64,000 bases of DNA from the NCBI GenBank assembly GCA_017469955.1, contig JAFUFJ010000004.1, forward strand, positions 124,001 to 188,000, read 5' to 3'. The notes under the pieces are model-generated. The model worked only from the letters and a program-made list of their open reading frames with translations, searched no databases and had not been told where the DNA came from. Numbering within the stretch: the stretch's first letter is position 1; each line of letters starts with the position of its first letter. Source of the stretch: Prevotella sp. (GTDB taxonomy: Bacteria; Bacteroidota; Bacteroidia; Bacteroidales; Bacteroidaceae). Of the stretch, positions 18,355-27,185 are shown one piece after another. A program made the translations under genes and the position numbers.

Positions 18355-19371
18355 ATGACCCTCCAGAGCGACACCATCATCCAAAACACCCTGGCCGCGA
18401 CCGACACTGCCCAGCAAGTCAGACCACACAAGCTGACACCTGCCGACGTGGCCAAGTGGATGCCTCAGGATGCCACGCCAGCACAGCTCGACTCAGCCAT
18501 ACAACGCCACATCAAACCCGCAGAGATTCACTGGAGCGAACAACCCGAAACACTGCACCTGCCCGGACAACCCATCGGGAAAAGCGCCTACGAAGTGACC
18601 CTCTCCGACGATTTCCGCGAAACATACTACTCGAAAACCCAATTCACCCACGCACAACTCACAGCCGACAGGTCAGGAGTAGCAGGCGATCCGATACCCT
18701 ACACCATCGCCGGCGACAACCTTATTACCTCACTCCTCATCGCCTGTATCATCATCGCACTGCTCGCCTTTCAAAAGACAAAACGAGTTGTCATACAACA
18801 AGCCAAACACTTCTTCCGCACCCAGCGCGACGACAAGTCGAACATCAGCGAGACAACCGAAGAAGCCCGGTTCCAGTTCTTCCTCGCCTTCCAGACCTGC
18901 CTCCTCTGCGCACTCATCTACTTTTTCTACATACAAACCGACATCACCGACACCTTCATCATCGAACAATACCAGGTAATCGGAGTGTTCACCGCAGAAA
19001 TAGGCCTCTACTACATCCTCAAATCCATCCTCTACTGGACCACCCACCAGACATTTTTCGATGGTAAAAAAAATGAACAATGGACCAAAGCCGTCCTTTT
19101 CCTTATATCCATGCAGGGGATAACCCTCTTCCCCATCGTGATGATACAAACCTACTTCGGCATATCTGTCAAAACCACATGGATATACACCCTTTCCGTT
19201 GTCATTCTTTTTAAATTCTTTACACTCTACAAGGCACATCTCATCTTTTTCAGAAAAAAAGCCGATTTTCTGCAAATAATTTTGTACTTTTGTGCGCTCG
19301 AAGCAGTACCCTTATCCTTATTATGGACCTGTCTACAGGTAACAAGCAATTATTTGAAGGTAAATTTTTAA
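18355..19371 (+). CDS. DUF4271 domain-containing membrane protein
   Basis: 338 residues. The first 120 or so are polar; then come about six hydrophobic helices (from LITSLLIACIIIALLAF to the end), typical of DUF4271, a Bacteroidota family of unknown function usually found beside hemD. Here hemD begins 9 bases downstream, so they are probably co-transcribed. No catalytic residues are recognised. A link to haem synthesis or envelope assembly is suggested only by the conserved neighbourhood. Confidence 0.82.
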   Translation: MTLQSDTIIQNTLAATDTAQQVRPHKLTPADVAKWMPQDATPAQLDSAIQRHIKPAEIHWSEQPETLHLPGQPIGKSAYEVTLSDDFRETYYSKTQFTHAQLTADRSGVAGDPIPYTIAGDNLITSLLIACIIIALLAFQKTKRVVIQQAKHFFRTQRDDKSNISETTEEARFQFFLAFQTCLLCALIYFFYIQTDITDTFIIEQYQVIGVFTAEIGLYYILKSILYWTTHQTFFDGKKNEQWTKAVLFLISMQGITLFPIVMIQTYFGISVKTTWIYTLSVVILFKFFTLYKAHLIFFRKKADFLQIILYFCALEAVPLSLLWTCLQVTSNYLKVNF

Positions 19372-19380
19372 TACAAAATA

Positions 19381-20139
19381 ATGATAAAGAAGATCCTGGT
19401 ATCCCAGCCCAAGCCCACCAGCGACAAATCTCCATACTATGACCTGGAGAGAGAGTTCCGCGTTCAGTGCGTCTTCCGACCCTTCGTAAAGGTTGAAGGA
19501 CTCAGTGCCAAGGAGTTTCGACAGCAGAAAGTCAGCATCCTCGACTACACTGCCATTGTATTTACATCGAGACATGCCATCGACAACTTCTTCAAACTTG
19601 CAGCAGCTCTGCGAATCACCATACCCGAAGAAATGAAATATTTCTGCATCACAGAGACCATCTCCCTCTATATTCAGAAATATGTGCAATACAGAAAGCG
19701 CAAGGTATTCTTCGGCACAACAGGCAAAATACAAGACCTTATACCAGTCATGGCCAAGCACAAGAACGAGAAATATCTTGTGCCAATGAGCAGCGTTCAC
19801 AACGATGATCTTAAGACTGCTCTTGACGAAAAGAAACTCAAGCACACCGAATGCGTGATGTATCGCACCGTGAGCAACGACCTCACAGAGGAAGAAGCCA
19901 AGTCGTTCGACTACGACATGCTCGTCTTCTTCAGTCCGTCAGGCATAGCTTCCCTGAAGAAAAACCTGCCCGACTTCAGTCAGGGAGACATCGCTATTGC
20001 CGCATTCGGACCCGCAACCTGCAAGGCAGTGACCGATGCCGGTCTCAGGATCGACGTCGAAGCTCCCTCAGAAGAATTCCCCTCCATGACCAGCGCCATC
20101 AGGGATTTCCTCAAGAAACAAAAGAAACAAAAGAAATAA
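19381..20139 (+). CDS. hemD: Uroporphyrinogen-III synthase
   Basis: 252 residues, cytosolic. It cyclises hydroxymethylbilane to uroporphyrinogen III in tetrapyrrole synthesis. HemD proteins vary greatly in sequence; this one is recognised from the opening KKILVSQPKP, the block VFTSRHAIDNFF, the late FFSPSGIASLKKNLP, the near-terminal IAAFGPATCKAVTDAGL, and its place between DUF4271 and rnpA. A Lys-rich tail ends the protein. Its stop codon directly abuts the rnpA ATG, indicating translational coupling. Confidence 0.9.
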   Translation: MIKKILVSQPKPTSDKSPYYDLEREFRVQCVFRPFVKVEGLSAKEFRQQKVSILDYTAIVFTSRHAIDNFFKLAAALRITIPEEMKYFCITETISLYIQKYVQYRKRKVFFGTTGKIQDLIPVMAKHKNEKYLVPMSSVHNDDLKTALDEKKLKHTECVMYRTVSNDLTEEEAKSFDYDMLVFFSPSGIASLKKNLPDFSQGDIAIAAFGPATCKAVTDAGLRIDVEAPSEEFPSMTSAIRDFLKKQKKQKK

Positions 20140-20565
20140 ATGGCAGCTACACATGCGCTCACACTAAGAAAAGAAGAGCGGATATGCAGCCAAAAACTCA
20201 TTGAACAGCTCTTTCACGACAGCAACAGCCATAGCCTTGCCGCCTTTCCACTTCGAGCAGTCTACCTGTCAGTCGTGAGAGTTCAGCCCGAGGAACCTTC
20301 CGTCAAAATCCTTGTAAGCGTGCCTAAGAGACTCTTCAAAAGAGCCGTCAAGCGCAACCGCATCAAGAGACAAGTCAGAGAAGCCTACCGATTGCAGAAA
20401 AGCATCCTGACCGACATGATGGAAAAACAGCCCGGAAGACAGCTGCTAATAGCATTTCTCTGGATCGATAACCAGATGTATGACTCGGAGTATGTTGCCA
20501 GAAAAACAAAGAAAATCCTGCAACAGATAGCCGAAAAGGCAACACTACAGACCAATGACGCATAA
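20140..20565 (+). CDS. rnpA: Ribonuclease P protein component
   Basis: 141 residues, basic. It is the protein subunit that helps RNase P RNA cleave tRNA 5' leaders. The RNR signature lies in [17 protein letters not shown], preceded by VSVPKRLFK. In many bacteria rnpA sits with rpmH; here it follows hemD and precedes yidD, as is usual in Bacteroidota. The start immediately follows the hemD stop. Confidence 0.95.
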   Translation: MAATHALTLRKEERICSQKLIEQLFHDSNSHSLAAFPLRAVYLSVVRVQPEEPSVKILVSVPKRLFKRAVKRNRIKRQVREAYRLQKSILTDMMEKQPGRQLLIAFLWIDNQMYDSEYVARKTKKILQQIAEKATLQTNDA

Positions 20566-20566
20566 G

Positions 20567-20821
20567 ATGAAGAAACTTCTGGCTGCCATTTGCCAAGGTG
20601 CAACGAAAGCATTGTCGTGGATGTTGCTGCTACCCATCAGGTTCTATCAGCACTTTATCACCCCCTATACACCGCCATCCTGCCGCTTCACACCCACCTG
20701 TTCGGAGTATGCACGGCAGGCAATTGTCAAACATGGGCCCTTCAAAGGCCTCGGTTTGGCCGTCTGGCGAATACTGAGATGCAACCCTTGGGGTGGTTCG
20801 GGCTACGACCCCGTACCGTAA
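20567..20821 (+). CDS. yidD: Membrane protein insertion efficiency factor YidD
   Basis: 84 residues from [11 protein letters not shown]; an in-frame ATG at 20555 would overlap rnpA and add four residues (MTHK), so either start is possible. The YidD signature is clear: [34 protein letters not shown] and RILRCNPWG. YidD is a small inner-membrane-associated protein that assists YidC-dependent insertion. It is coupled to rnpA; tyrS follows after 62 bases. Confidence 0.95.
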   Translation: MKKLLAAICQGATKALSWMLLLPIRFYQHFITPYTPPSCRFTPTCSEYARQAIVKHGPFKGLGLAVWRILRCNPWGGSGYDPVP

Positions 20822-20883
20822 GTTTCCTCCATTATCGAGGGCCCCACAAACCTTTTAAACAAACACTTTCATTACAAAGGACA

Positions 20884-22185
20884 ATGAGAAAAAACTTTGT
20901 TGAAGAACTTAAATGGCGCGGCATGCTCGCGCAGATGATGCCTGGAACCGAAGATCTCCTGCAAAAAGAAATGGTTACGGCCTATCTTGGCACCGACCCC
21001 ACGGCAGATTCCCTGCACATTGGTCACCTATGTGGCATTATGATGTTACGACACTTGCAGCGTTGTGGGCATAAGCCCATCATACTTGTCGGAGGTGCGA
21101 CCGGAATGATTGGCGATCCTTCCGGTAAATCGCAAGAAAGAAACCTTTTGAACGATGCAACTCTGCGCCACAATCAGGAATGCATCAAGGCCCAAGTTGC
21201 CAAGTTTCTCGACTTTGACTCTAATGAAGCCAACGCTGCAGAGATGGTGAACAACTACGACTGGATGAAGGATTTCACTTTCCTCGACTTCGCTCGTGAG
21301 GTAGGAAAGCACATTACGGTCAACTACATGATGGCGAAAGAGAGCGTCCAGCAGCGCCTGAATGGCACAGCACGCGACGGTTTGTCGTTCACGGAGTTCA
21401 CCTATCAGCTGCTCCAAGGCTACGATTTCCTCTATCTTTACCAGCATAAGGGTGTCAAGCTTCAGCTCGGCGGTAACGACCAGTGGGGCAACATGACCAC
21501 TGGAACGGAGCTCATCCGCCGCACCCTTGGTAATGAAGTTGAGACATATGCCTTAACTTGTCCGCTCATCACCAAGGCCGATGGCAAGAAGTTTGGTAAG
21601 ACAGAAAGCGGTAATGTGTGGCTAGATCGTCACCGCACCACTCCTTATGCTTTCTATCAATTCTGGTTAAACGTGAGTGACGACGATGCCGAACGCTACA
21701 TTAAAATCTTCACATCGCTGGACAAAGAGACTATAGATGGTCTCGTAGAGGAGCACCGTCAAGACCCGGGAAGGCGCGTCTTGCAGCGCAAGTTGGCTGA
21801 AGAAGTCACCGTGATGGTTCACTCGAAAGAGGACCTCGAGATGGCCCAGGAAGCCTCTAACATTCTCTTCGGCAAGTCGACTAAGGAAAGCCTTCTGAAG
21901 CTTGACGAGCAGACATTGCTCGATGTTTTCGAAGGAGTGCCCCACTTCACGCTCGACCGTTCTGAGCTTGGACAGCCAGCCATCGAGCTCTTCACCCGCG
22001 ACGATGTGAAGGTGTTTCCTTCCAAAGGTGAAATGCGTAAGATGGTGCAAGGCGGTGGCGTCTCTCTGAATAAAGAGAAACTTGACGACCAGAACCGCCC
22101 CGTTACGGCCGGCGATCTGATCGACGACAAGTATCTTCTTGTGCAGCGCGGCAAGAAGAACTACTTCCTCATCACCGTGAAATAA
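20884..22185 (+). CDS. tyrS: Tyrosine--tRNA ligase
   Basis: 433 residues. It charges tRNA-Tyr with tyrosine. The start [13 protein letters not shown] is chosen because earlier in-frame codons lie inside yidD. Class I signatures are LHIGHLCG (HIGH) near residue 45 and KFGKTESG (KMSKS equivalent) near 235. The last 65 or so residues form an S4 RNA-binding domain ([19 protein letters not shown]). Codon choice is noticeably more T-ending than in the neighbouring rnpA and yidD. No T-box or other leader element is seen. Confidence 0.97.
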   Translation: MRKNFVEELKWRGMLAQMMPGTEDLLQKEMVTAYLGTDPTADSLHIGHLCGIMMLRHLQRCGHKPIILVGGATGMIGDPSGKSQERNLLNDATLRHNQECIKAQVAKFLDFDSNEANAAEMVNNYDWMKDFTFLDFAREVGKHITVNYMMAKESVQQRLNGTARDGLSFTEFTYQLLQGYDFLYLYQHKGVKLQLGGNDQWGNMTTGTELIRRTLGNEVETYALTCPLITKADGKKFGKTESGNVWLDRHRTTPYAFYQFWLNVSDDDAERYIKIFTSLDKETIDGLVEEHRQDPGRRVLQRKLAEEVTVMVHSKEDLEMAQEASNILFGKSTKESLLKLDEQTLLDVFEGVPHFTLDRSELGQPAIELFTRDDVKVFPSKGEMRKMVQGGGVSLNKEKLDDQNRPVTAGDLIDDKYLLVQRGKKNYFLITVK

Positions 22186-22198
22186 GTGCTAAAAGGCT

Positions 22199-22230
22199 GG
22201 CGCTGTCCTTGTCGGCAGCGTCGGTCTTTT
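22199..22230 (+). terminator. Terminator after tyrS
   Basis: GGCGCTG (22199-22205) pairs with CAGCGTC (22216-22222) with one wobble, followed by GGTCTTTTTTC. It lies 13 bases after the tyrS stop. Confidence 0.75.
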
Positions 22231-22354
22231 TTCTTTTTCCCGGCGTTTCTGTGTGGTTTTTCCGGCCATACATTTCGCCAGAGCTGACCGTTCCTACCCG
22301 TCAACAGAAAGGAAACGAACTATATATAGCAGCTTCCTTGCAAAGGAGGCAAGC

Positions 22355-22396
22355 GGGGCACGGGCTCTTTCGAGAGCTTTGTGCCCCTCTTTTTTT
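22355..22396 (+). terminator. Second strong terminator in the tyrS 3' gap
   Basis: GGGGCAC/GTGCCCC with an inner GCTCT/AGAGC stem and TTCG loop is followed by TCTTTTTTT. A second full terminator 125 bases beyond the first suggests a short independent transcript may end here. Confidence 0.85.
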
Positions 22397-22475
22397 GCCT
22401 ATGCAGGAAATGTTCCTCGTCCTTCTCCCGCAAATGTCCGCCGTTTCTGCCTGTCATGTTTTGCCCTTCGTTCTG

Positions 22476-22580
22476 AGAAAGCTGCCCTTTATGGGTCAGA
22501 AGTCATAGCTTTCTGGGCGAGAAAGCTATCCTTTCTGGGCAATAACGCTATGGGTTCTCGGGCATAACTCTTAGCTTTCT
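22476..22580. repeat. 22-bp periodic array, family 1 (copy B)
   Basis: Units start at 22476, 22498, 22520, 22542 and 22564. Cores are AGCTGCCCT, GTCATAGCT, AGCTATCCT, CGCTATGGG and CTCTTAGCT. Ends are AGAAAGCT and AGCTTTCT. With the two terminators and the promoter at 22647 it accounts for most of the 22186-22766 gap. Confidence 0.9.
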
Positions 22581-22646
22581 CGGGATGAAGGAGGGCGGGC
22601 GCAGATGAAAAATCTGCCTCCCGACAGAGATTTCCCTCTGAAAACC

Positions 22647-22677
22647 TTGCTTGTATGGGATTTTATCCGTATCTTTG
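22647..22677 (+). promoter_or_regulatory. Bacteroidota promoter for the 22767 gene
   Basis: TTGC-N19-TATCTTTG, close to the TTTG/TAnnTTTG consensus. It predicts a leader of about 85 bases. Confidence 0.6.
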
Positions 22678-22766
22678 TGGAAGATAAACAGCCCGCGAAA
22701 TGACGCCGGCGAGTCCATTTTTCACAAGCCGTCTACGTCTTTACGCTTACCAATGAATGTCAATAT

Positions 22767-24377
22767 ATGATGCAAAAGACTCCGCACCTCAGAATAGTTT
22801 CGGTCGCCATGCTGGCTTTTCTCGTGGCCGCCACGGCCAAGAGCCAGATACGCCAGGTGCCCATGACGAGTGCTCCCTGCACCGTTGCAGCCGGCCTTGA
22901 CGGCACTGTCGTGGAAGCAGACAGCTTCTTGCTCGACAAAGCGGCCTACGACATGCACGTCGACGAACAGGGAACTGAGGCTTGCCTGCGCTTTCGCTCC
23001 CTCACGAAGAAGGGCAAATGGGGCAAGCAGACATGGCTTCGCGCGGTAGACCTGACGACCATGACCCCGCGATGGGAATGGCCTGTCGAGGGCACCGACT
23101 ACGATATCGACATGACCCGGCAAGGAGTCATGCTCACCTATGCCGACAAAGTGGCCATGATGCAGCTCTCAGACGGCTATACATGCTGGCAGAAAAGCCT
23201 CTTGCCCGTCTACTGGAACGACTCGCTTGACATCGTGTTGGGCTACACAAACATCACCTCTAACAAGGTGCATGCCTACCGAATGAGCACAGGAGAAGAG
23301 CTGTGGACGGCCAAGATTGCCCACGAAACACGATGGGGATGGAACGATGTCATGCCCGTCGGTGACGACCATTTACTCGTAGTAGCCGACGGCATCTGCC
23401 TCATCAGCCTCACTTCGGGCGACCTTAAAAAGGCAGACGCCAAGACGGGAGTAGTCGATGTGAAGCGCGCCATTCTGCAGGGATTGGCAGCAGTAGGCGG
23501 AGCAGTGGTCGGCACAGTCATCAGCGGAGGCTCCTACGTGCCCTACGTCTACGGCGTGTCGCCCAACGTCATCTCGGGCCTGACCTCCAACATCCTCTTC
23601 CACGACTCGCTCCTCTACGTCTCTGACCGCACCCGACTCAGATGCTTCGATCTCGAGCTGAATGAGCAATGGAGCTATGAGTGGCCGGCCAAAACCGCCT
23701 CGGCAGCCAACCTCTTTGTTCGAGACCAACAGCTCTGTATGGTCAACTATGGCTTCGGCATCCGCAGCGGTTCAGGCCTTACAAAAAGCGGGAAACCCTT
23801 CATCGCATCATTCGATTTACCGACAGGAACACTACACAACTTCAACCAACTCAGCACCAAGAACAACATGATCCTTGGAGCCGTCACCACCGAAGACCAC
23901 GCCCTTCTGCTCTTCAACGACGGCATGGCATGCCAGCATTTCGAAGACTCGCTGGTCAACATCAACACCTGGGACGTCGGCCAATATGGCAAACTCTACG
24001 AATTTCTGCCCGACACGCTCTACGCCTACCATGACAACGACCGCGCCATGCGTCCCCTTGCCTTCGACGGATTCTCGTGTCCCGTCTACGCCTATAACGA
24101 CAAAACACACCAGGCTTCCATCTTCGTCATCGACGAAAAGCTAAGCATCATCGACCAGTTTCCCTACGAAAACACCTATCGTCCCTTGGCCCGGCACAAC
24201 GGATACCTGTTCGTTGCCGACCAGCATGGCGACGCATGGGTGATACATGAGTTCGGGCTGCCCGTGGCACATGCCACCCGAAACGACATCAAGTCGGTGG
24301 GAATGTTCAACGACTACATCTACATGCTGGCCCAGAACGCGCTCCTCCGCGTCGAGACCGACCGCCTGTTAAGGTAG
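22767..24377 (+). CDS. Secreted protein with PQQ/WD40-like beta-propeller repeats
   Basis: 536 residues. A signal peptide (HLRIVSVAMLAFLVAATAKSQ) precedes a chain of beta-blade-like segments with Trp or Tyr ends, such as TPRWEWPVEG, GYTCWQKSLLPV, GEELWTAKI and NEQWSYEWPAKT, typical of PQQ-like propellers. No catalytic or quinone-binding residues are identified. It stands between a promoter and the flotillin gene, 67 bases apart. The function is unknown; a periplasmic or outer-membrane scaffold is possible. Confidence 0.65.
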   Translation: MMQKTPHLRIVSVAMLAFLVAATAKSQIRQVPMTSAPCTVAAGLDGTVVEADSFLLDKAAYDMHVDEQGTEACLRFRSLTKKGKWGKQTWLRAVDLTTMTPRWEWPVEGTDYDIDMTRQGVMLTYADKVAMMQLSDGYTCWQKSLLPVYWNDSLDIVLGYTNITSNKVHAYRMSTGEELWTAKIAHETRWGWNDVMPVGDDHLLVVADGICLISLTSGDLKKADAKTGVVDVKRAILQGLAAVGGAVVGTVISGGSYVPYVYGVSPNVISGLTSNILFHDSLLYVSDRTRLRCFDLELNEQWSYEWPAKTASAANLFVRDQQLCMVNYGFGIRSGSGLTKSGKPFIASFDLPTGTLHNFNQLSTKNNMILGAVTTEDHALLLFNDGMACQHFEDSLVNINTWDVGQYGKLYEFLPDTLYAYHDNDRAMRPLAFDGFSCPVYAYNDKTHQASIFVIDEKLSIIDQFPYENTYRPLARHNGYLFVADQHGDAWVIHEFGLPVAHATRNDIKSVGMFNDYIYMLAQNALLRVETDRLLR

Positions 24378-24444
24378 GAATCACGGCCCCTCCACCCCAG
24401 AACCCTGACAACACCATAACACAAACCTATAAAACCAACTCATT

Positions 24445-25926
24445 ATGGATGCAGCAACAATAGCACTTATCTCAATGGCAGCCGTAGCACTGCTGGCCAT
24501 TTTCGTGTTCATCTCCTACGTCAAGGCACCGCCTTCGTTTGCCTACATCATCTCGGGCCTTTCGAAAGAGCCCCGCGTACTTATCGGTTCCGGCGGATTC
24601 CGCGTGCCGTTCTTCGAACGACTCGACAAGGTATATCTCGGACAAATCACCGTAGACATCAAGACAGAGGAGAGCGTTCCCACTAACGACTTTATCAATG
24701 TCGACGTAGATGCCGTGGCAAAAATACGCGTCACTCCTAACCCGGAAGGCACGCGTCTGGCAGCAAAGAACTTCCTGAACATGACTCCTGCGGAGATAGC
24801 CTACCAGCTTCAAGACTCGCTTCAGGGCAACATGCGCGAGATCATCGGCACGCTCGACCTGCGCTCTCTTAACACTGATCGCGATGGTTTCTCGGACGAA
24901 GTGATGTCGAAAGCTCAGCCCGACATGGCTAAGCTGGGCATCGAGATCATCTCATGCAACATCCAGAACGTGACCGACCGCGAGGGTCTCATCCACGACT
25001 TGGGAGCCGACAACACCGCAAAGATCAAGAAAGACGCCAGCATCAACCGCGCCAATGCCGAGCGCGACGTAAAAATCCAGGTGGCACATGCCGACAAAGA
25101 CGCCAATGACGCCCGCGTGGATGCCGACACTGCCATTGCCATCAAGAACAACGACCTGGCACTTAAGCGCGCAGCTCTTAAGAGAGAAGCCGATACTGCA
25201 CAAGCTGACGCCGACGCAGCCTATGCCATTCAGCAGCAGGAACAGCAGAAAACCATCAATATCAAGACCGTAGAGGCCGAGATCGAGAAGACAAAACGCG
25301 AGCAGATCCTGTCGCGCGAACAGATTGAAATCAAGCAGAACCTGCTCTCTGCCGAGATAGAAAAGAAGGCCGACGCCGAGAAATATCAGGTGGAAATCAA
25401 TGCACAGGCCGACTTGGAGCAGCGCAAACGCGTGGCCGAGGCTCAGAAGTATGAGGCTGAACAGCGCGCACTGGCCCAGAATGCAGAGTCGGATGCTGCC
25501 CGCTATCGGCTCGAACAAGAGGCAATAGGCATAAAGGCCAAGGGCGAAGCCGAGGCCTATGCCATCCAGAAGAAGGGCGAAGCTGAGGCATTAGCCATGG
25601 ACAAGAAGGCCGAGGCTTACAAGAAATATAACTCAGCTGCCGTAGCTCAGATGATGATAGAGGTGCTGCCTCAAATCGTTGAAAACGTAGCCAAGCCGAT
25701 CTCAGCTATCAAGGATGTGAACATATATAGTGGTGATGGCAACGGTATTTCGGCCATGAGCGGCAACGTGCCTGTGGCCATCAAACAGGCATTTGACGTA
25801 CTGAAGTCGGCCACAGGGGTCGACATGGCCGACATCATGCGGGCCGGATCAATCGAAGCAAAGACCACCCGCAACATCAATCTGAACGCCGAAGCGCAAG
25901 ACGTCGTCGACGGATTGAAAGACTGA
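24445..25926 (+). CDS. Flotillin-like SPFH domain protein
   Basis: 493 residues. One N-terminal membrane helix (ALISMAAVALLAIFVFISYV) is followed by an SPFH domain (about 30-190, with GGFRVPFFERLDKV and IKTEESVPTNDFINVDVDAV). A long Ala/Glu/Lys-rich coiled coil (about 190-400) carries repeated EAxA patterns, and a conserved tail follows. Flotillins oligomerise on membranes and organise microdomains. It is not preceded by the NfeD-like gene common in other bacteria. A strong terminator follows. Confidence 0.93.
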   Translation: MDAATIALISMAAVALLAIFVFISYVKAPPSFAYIISGLSKEPRVLIGSGGFRVPFFERLDKVYLGQITVDIKTEESVPTNDFINVDVDAVAKIRVTPNPEGTRLAAKNFLNMTPAEIAYQLQDSLQGNMREIIGTLDLRSLNTDRDGFSDEVMSKAQPDMAKLGIEIISCNIQNVTDREGLIHDLGADNTAKIKKDASINRANAERDVKIQVAHADKDANDARVDADTAIAIKNNDLALKRAALKREADTAQADADAAYAIQQQEQQKTINIKTVEAEIEKTKREQILSREQIEIKQNLLSAEIEKKADAEKYQVEINAQADLEQRKRVAEAQKYEAEQRALAQNAESDAARYRLEQEAIGIKAKGEAEAYAIQKKGEAEALAMDKKAEAYKKYNSAAVAQMMIEVLPQIVENVAKPISAIKDVNIYSGDGNGISAMSGNVPVAIKQAFDVLKSATGVDMADIMRAGSIEAKTTRNINLNAEAQDVVDGLKD

Positions 25927-25946
25927 TCCTTGGACTTGCCGACGAG

Positions 25947-25984
25947 AAGAGCCTGCCTTTCCAACCGCGAAGGGCAGGCTCTTT
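25947..25984 (+). terminator. Rho-independent terminator of the flotillin gene
   Basis: AGAGCCTGCC pairs with GGCAGGCTCT, ending in TTTCG; it lies 20 bases past the stop. Confidence 0.8.
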
Positions 25985-26009
25985 CGCATGAACATCAGGG
26001 AATCAACGG

Positions 26010-26094
26010 GCAAAAGATCATCTATTGCCGGGCAAAAGATCTTGTTTTGCCGGGCAATACATCATGTTTTGCCGGATAAAACTTCATCTTTTAC
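26010..26094. repeat. 22-bp periodic array, family 2 (copy 2)
   Basis: Four 19-base units start at 26010, 26032, 26054 and 26076, all separated by CGG. They vary around GCAAAACATCATCTTTTGC. The array lies between two convergent genes. Confidence 0.88.
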
Positions 26095-26208
26095 TTCCAG
26101 AACCTGCCGGATTCTTCCACACGACCGAAAGACTTCGCGGTGACGGCCCTGCGCTTTCTCGCCGGCAGGGAGAGGACATCTTGCAGGGAAAGGATGTGTG
26201 GCGGGGAG

Positions 26209-27165
26209 TCAAACGGTGGTCTCGCGACGCGAAACCCACATCAAAAGGAAGTAGAACAGCGTGCCTGTTATGAGACCTGCGATGGCATCTACGGCGTAAT
26301 GGGCCTGAATATAGACCGTGGCAAAGCAAAGCAACACATAGAACGGAAGCAGCACTGTGAAGAGCTTCCGGGCCCTTCCATGCACTGAAAGCAGCATGCA
26401 GACGGTGGCAACTCCCACGTGTGACGAGGGGAAGGCTGCCGTAGGACGCTCGCCTGCAAGGTGGGCAATCTCTACCATCCAATAGCCTATACCGTCAGAA
26501 AAGCCAGGAAGCTGCATGCATTCGCGATGGGTGTCGAAGTAGTTTCCTATCGCAGGAAAGTGGCCTTGCATGGCGTTTTCGAGGCCAATGGCCTGGAAAT
26601 AGAACGTCGGACCTGCCACTGGCAGCAGGTCGAAGATGACGTAATAGAGGAAAAAGGAGGTCAGGACGACGAACGAACAGCGGGCAAACTCCTCATAGCG
26701 GTAGAAGAAAAAGAGCAGCATTACGGCAACCATCATCGGATAGTAGGACACATAGCCCACGTCAAGCAGCTCGCTCAGCACGGGCCAGGGCATGCGGGCC
26801 GAGAACTCCAGGGAGGGTTGACAGCCGAAAATCCACTGTTCGGCCTGCGCAAAGAGGTGGTCGAGGTTGTTCAAAGAGCGGTTAAGCTCATAGGTATCGG
26901 GGTACCACCAGCCAAGCATGGCCAGCTGTATGAACACGCGCAGCGCCATTGTAAAACGGCAAGGCACAAGCCTGTAGACCGCCCACATGCCGATGATGAC
27001 GGCCAACATGCGCATTCGTCCCCAGAACATGTCGTAAGGATGGGCAAGAGCACTGCCGATATGCCACATCTGCAGCAGCGAAAAAACGATATAAGCCACT
27101 ACGGTCCACTCCAGTAAAAGCAGCCCGCGACGCGGTGTTTCCTCTATTTTGAACAGTCTTTTCAC
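26209..27165 (-). CDS. PAP2-superfamily membrane lipid enzyme (AUR1/inositol phosphoceramide synthase-like)
   Basis: 318 residues with at least six hydrophobic helices. PAP2 signatures are GERPTAAFPSSHVGVATV (PSSH) and the later HYAVDAIAG (HxxxD). The LLPVAGPTFYF segment and long N-terminal membrane part resemble the Aur1-like branch, which transfers phosphoryl head groups to ceramides, rather than short PAP2 phosphatases. Bacteroidota make sphingolipids, so a phosphoceramide synthase is a reasonable guess, but a plain lipid phosphatase is not excluded. The epimerase gene lies 20 bases upstream on the same strand, suggesting an operon. Confidence 0.75.
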   Translation of the reverse strand: MKRLFKIEETPRRGLLLLEWTVVAYIVFSLLQMWHIGSALAHPYDMFWGRMRMLAVIIGMWAVYRLVPCRFTMALRVFIQLAMLGWWYPDTYELNRSLNNLDHLFAQAEQWIFGCQPSLEFSARMPWPVLSELLDVGYVSYYPMMVAVMLLFFFYRYEEFARCSFVVLTSFFLYYVIFDLLPVAGPTFYFQAIGLENAMQGHFPAIGNYFDTHRECMQLPGFSDGIGYWMVEIAHLAGERPTAAFPSSHVGVATVCMLLSVHGRARKLFTVLLPFYVLLCFATVYIQAHYAVDAIAGLITGTLFYFLLMWVSRRETTV

Positions 27166-27185
27166 GATGGTTCTGCCTCTGTTTG

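Noticed and set aside
22209..22567. Open frames of about 100 codons after tyrS
   Set aside because: They cross two terminators and the family-1 array and show no recognisable domain.
26461..27117. Plus-strand frame of 218 codons opposite the PAP2 gene
   Set aside because: The minus-strand frame has clear PAP2 motifs and membrane helices; the plus frame is a shadow without recognisable features.
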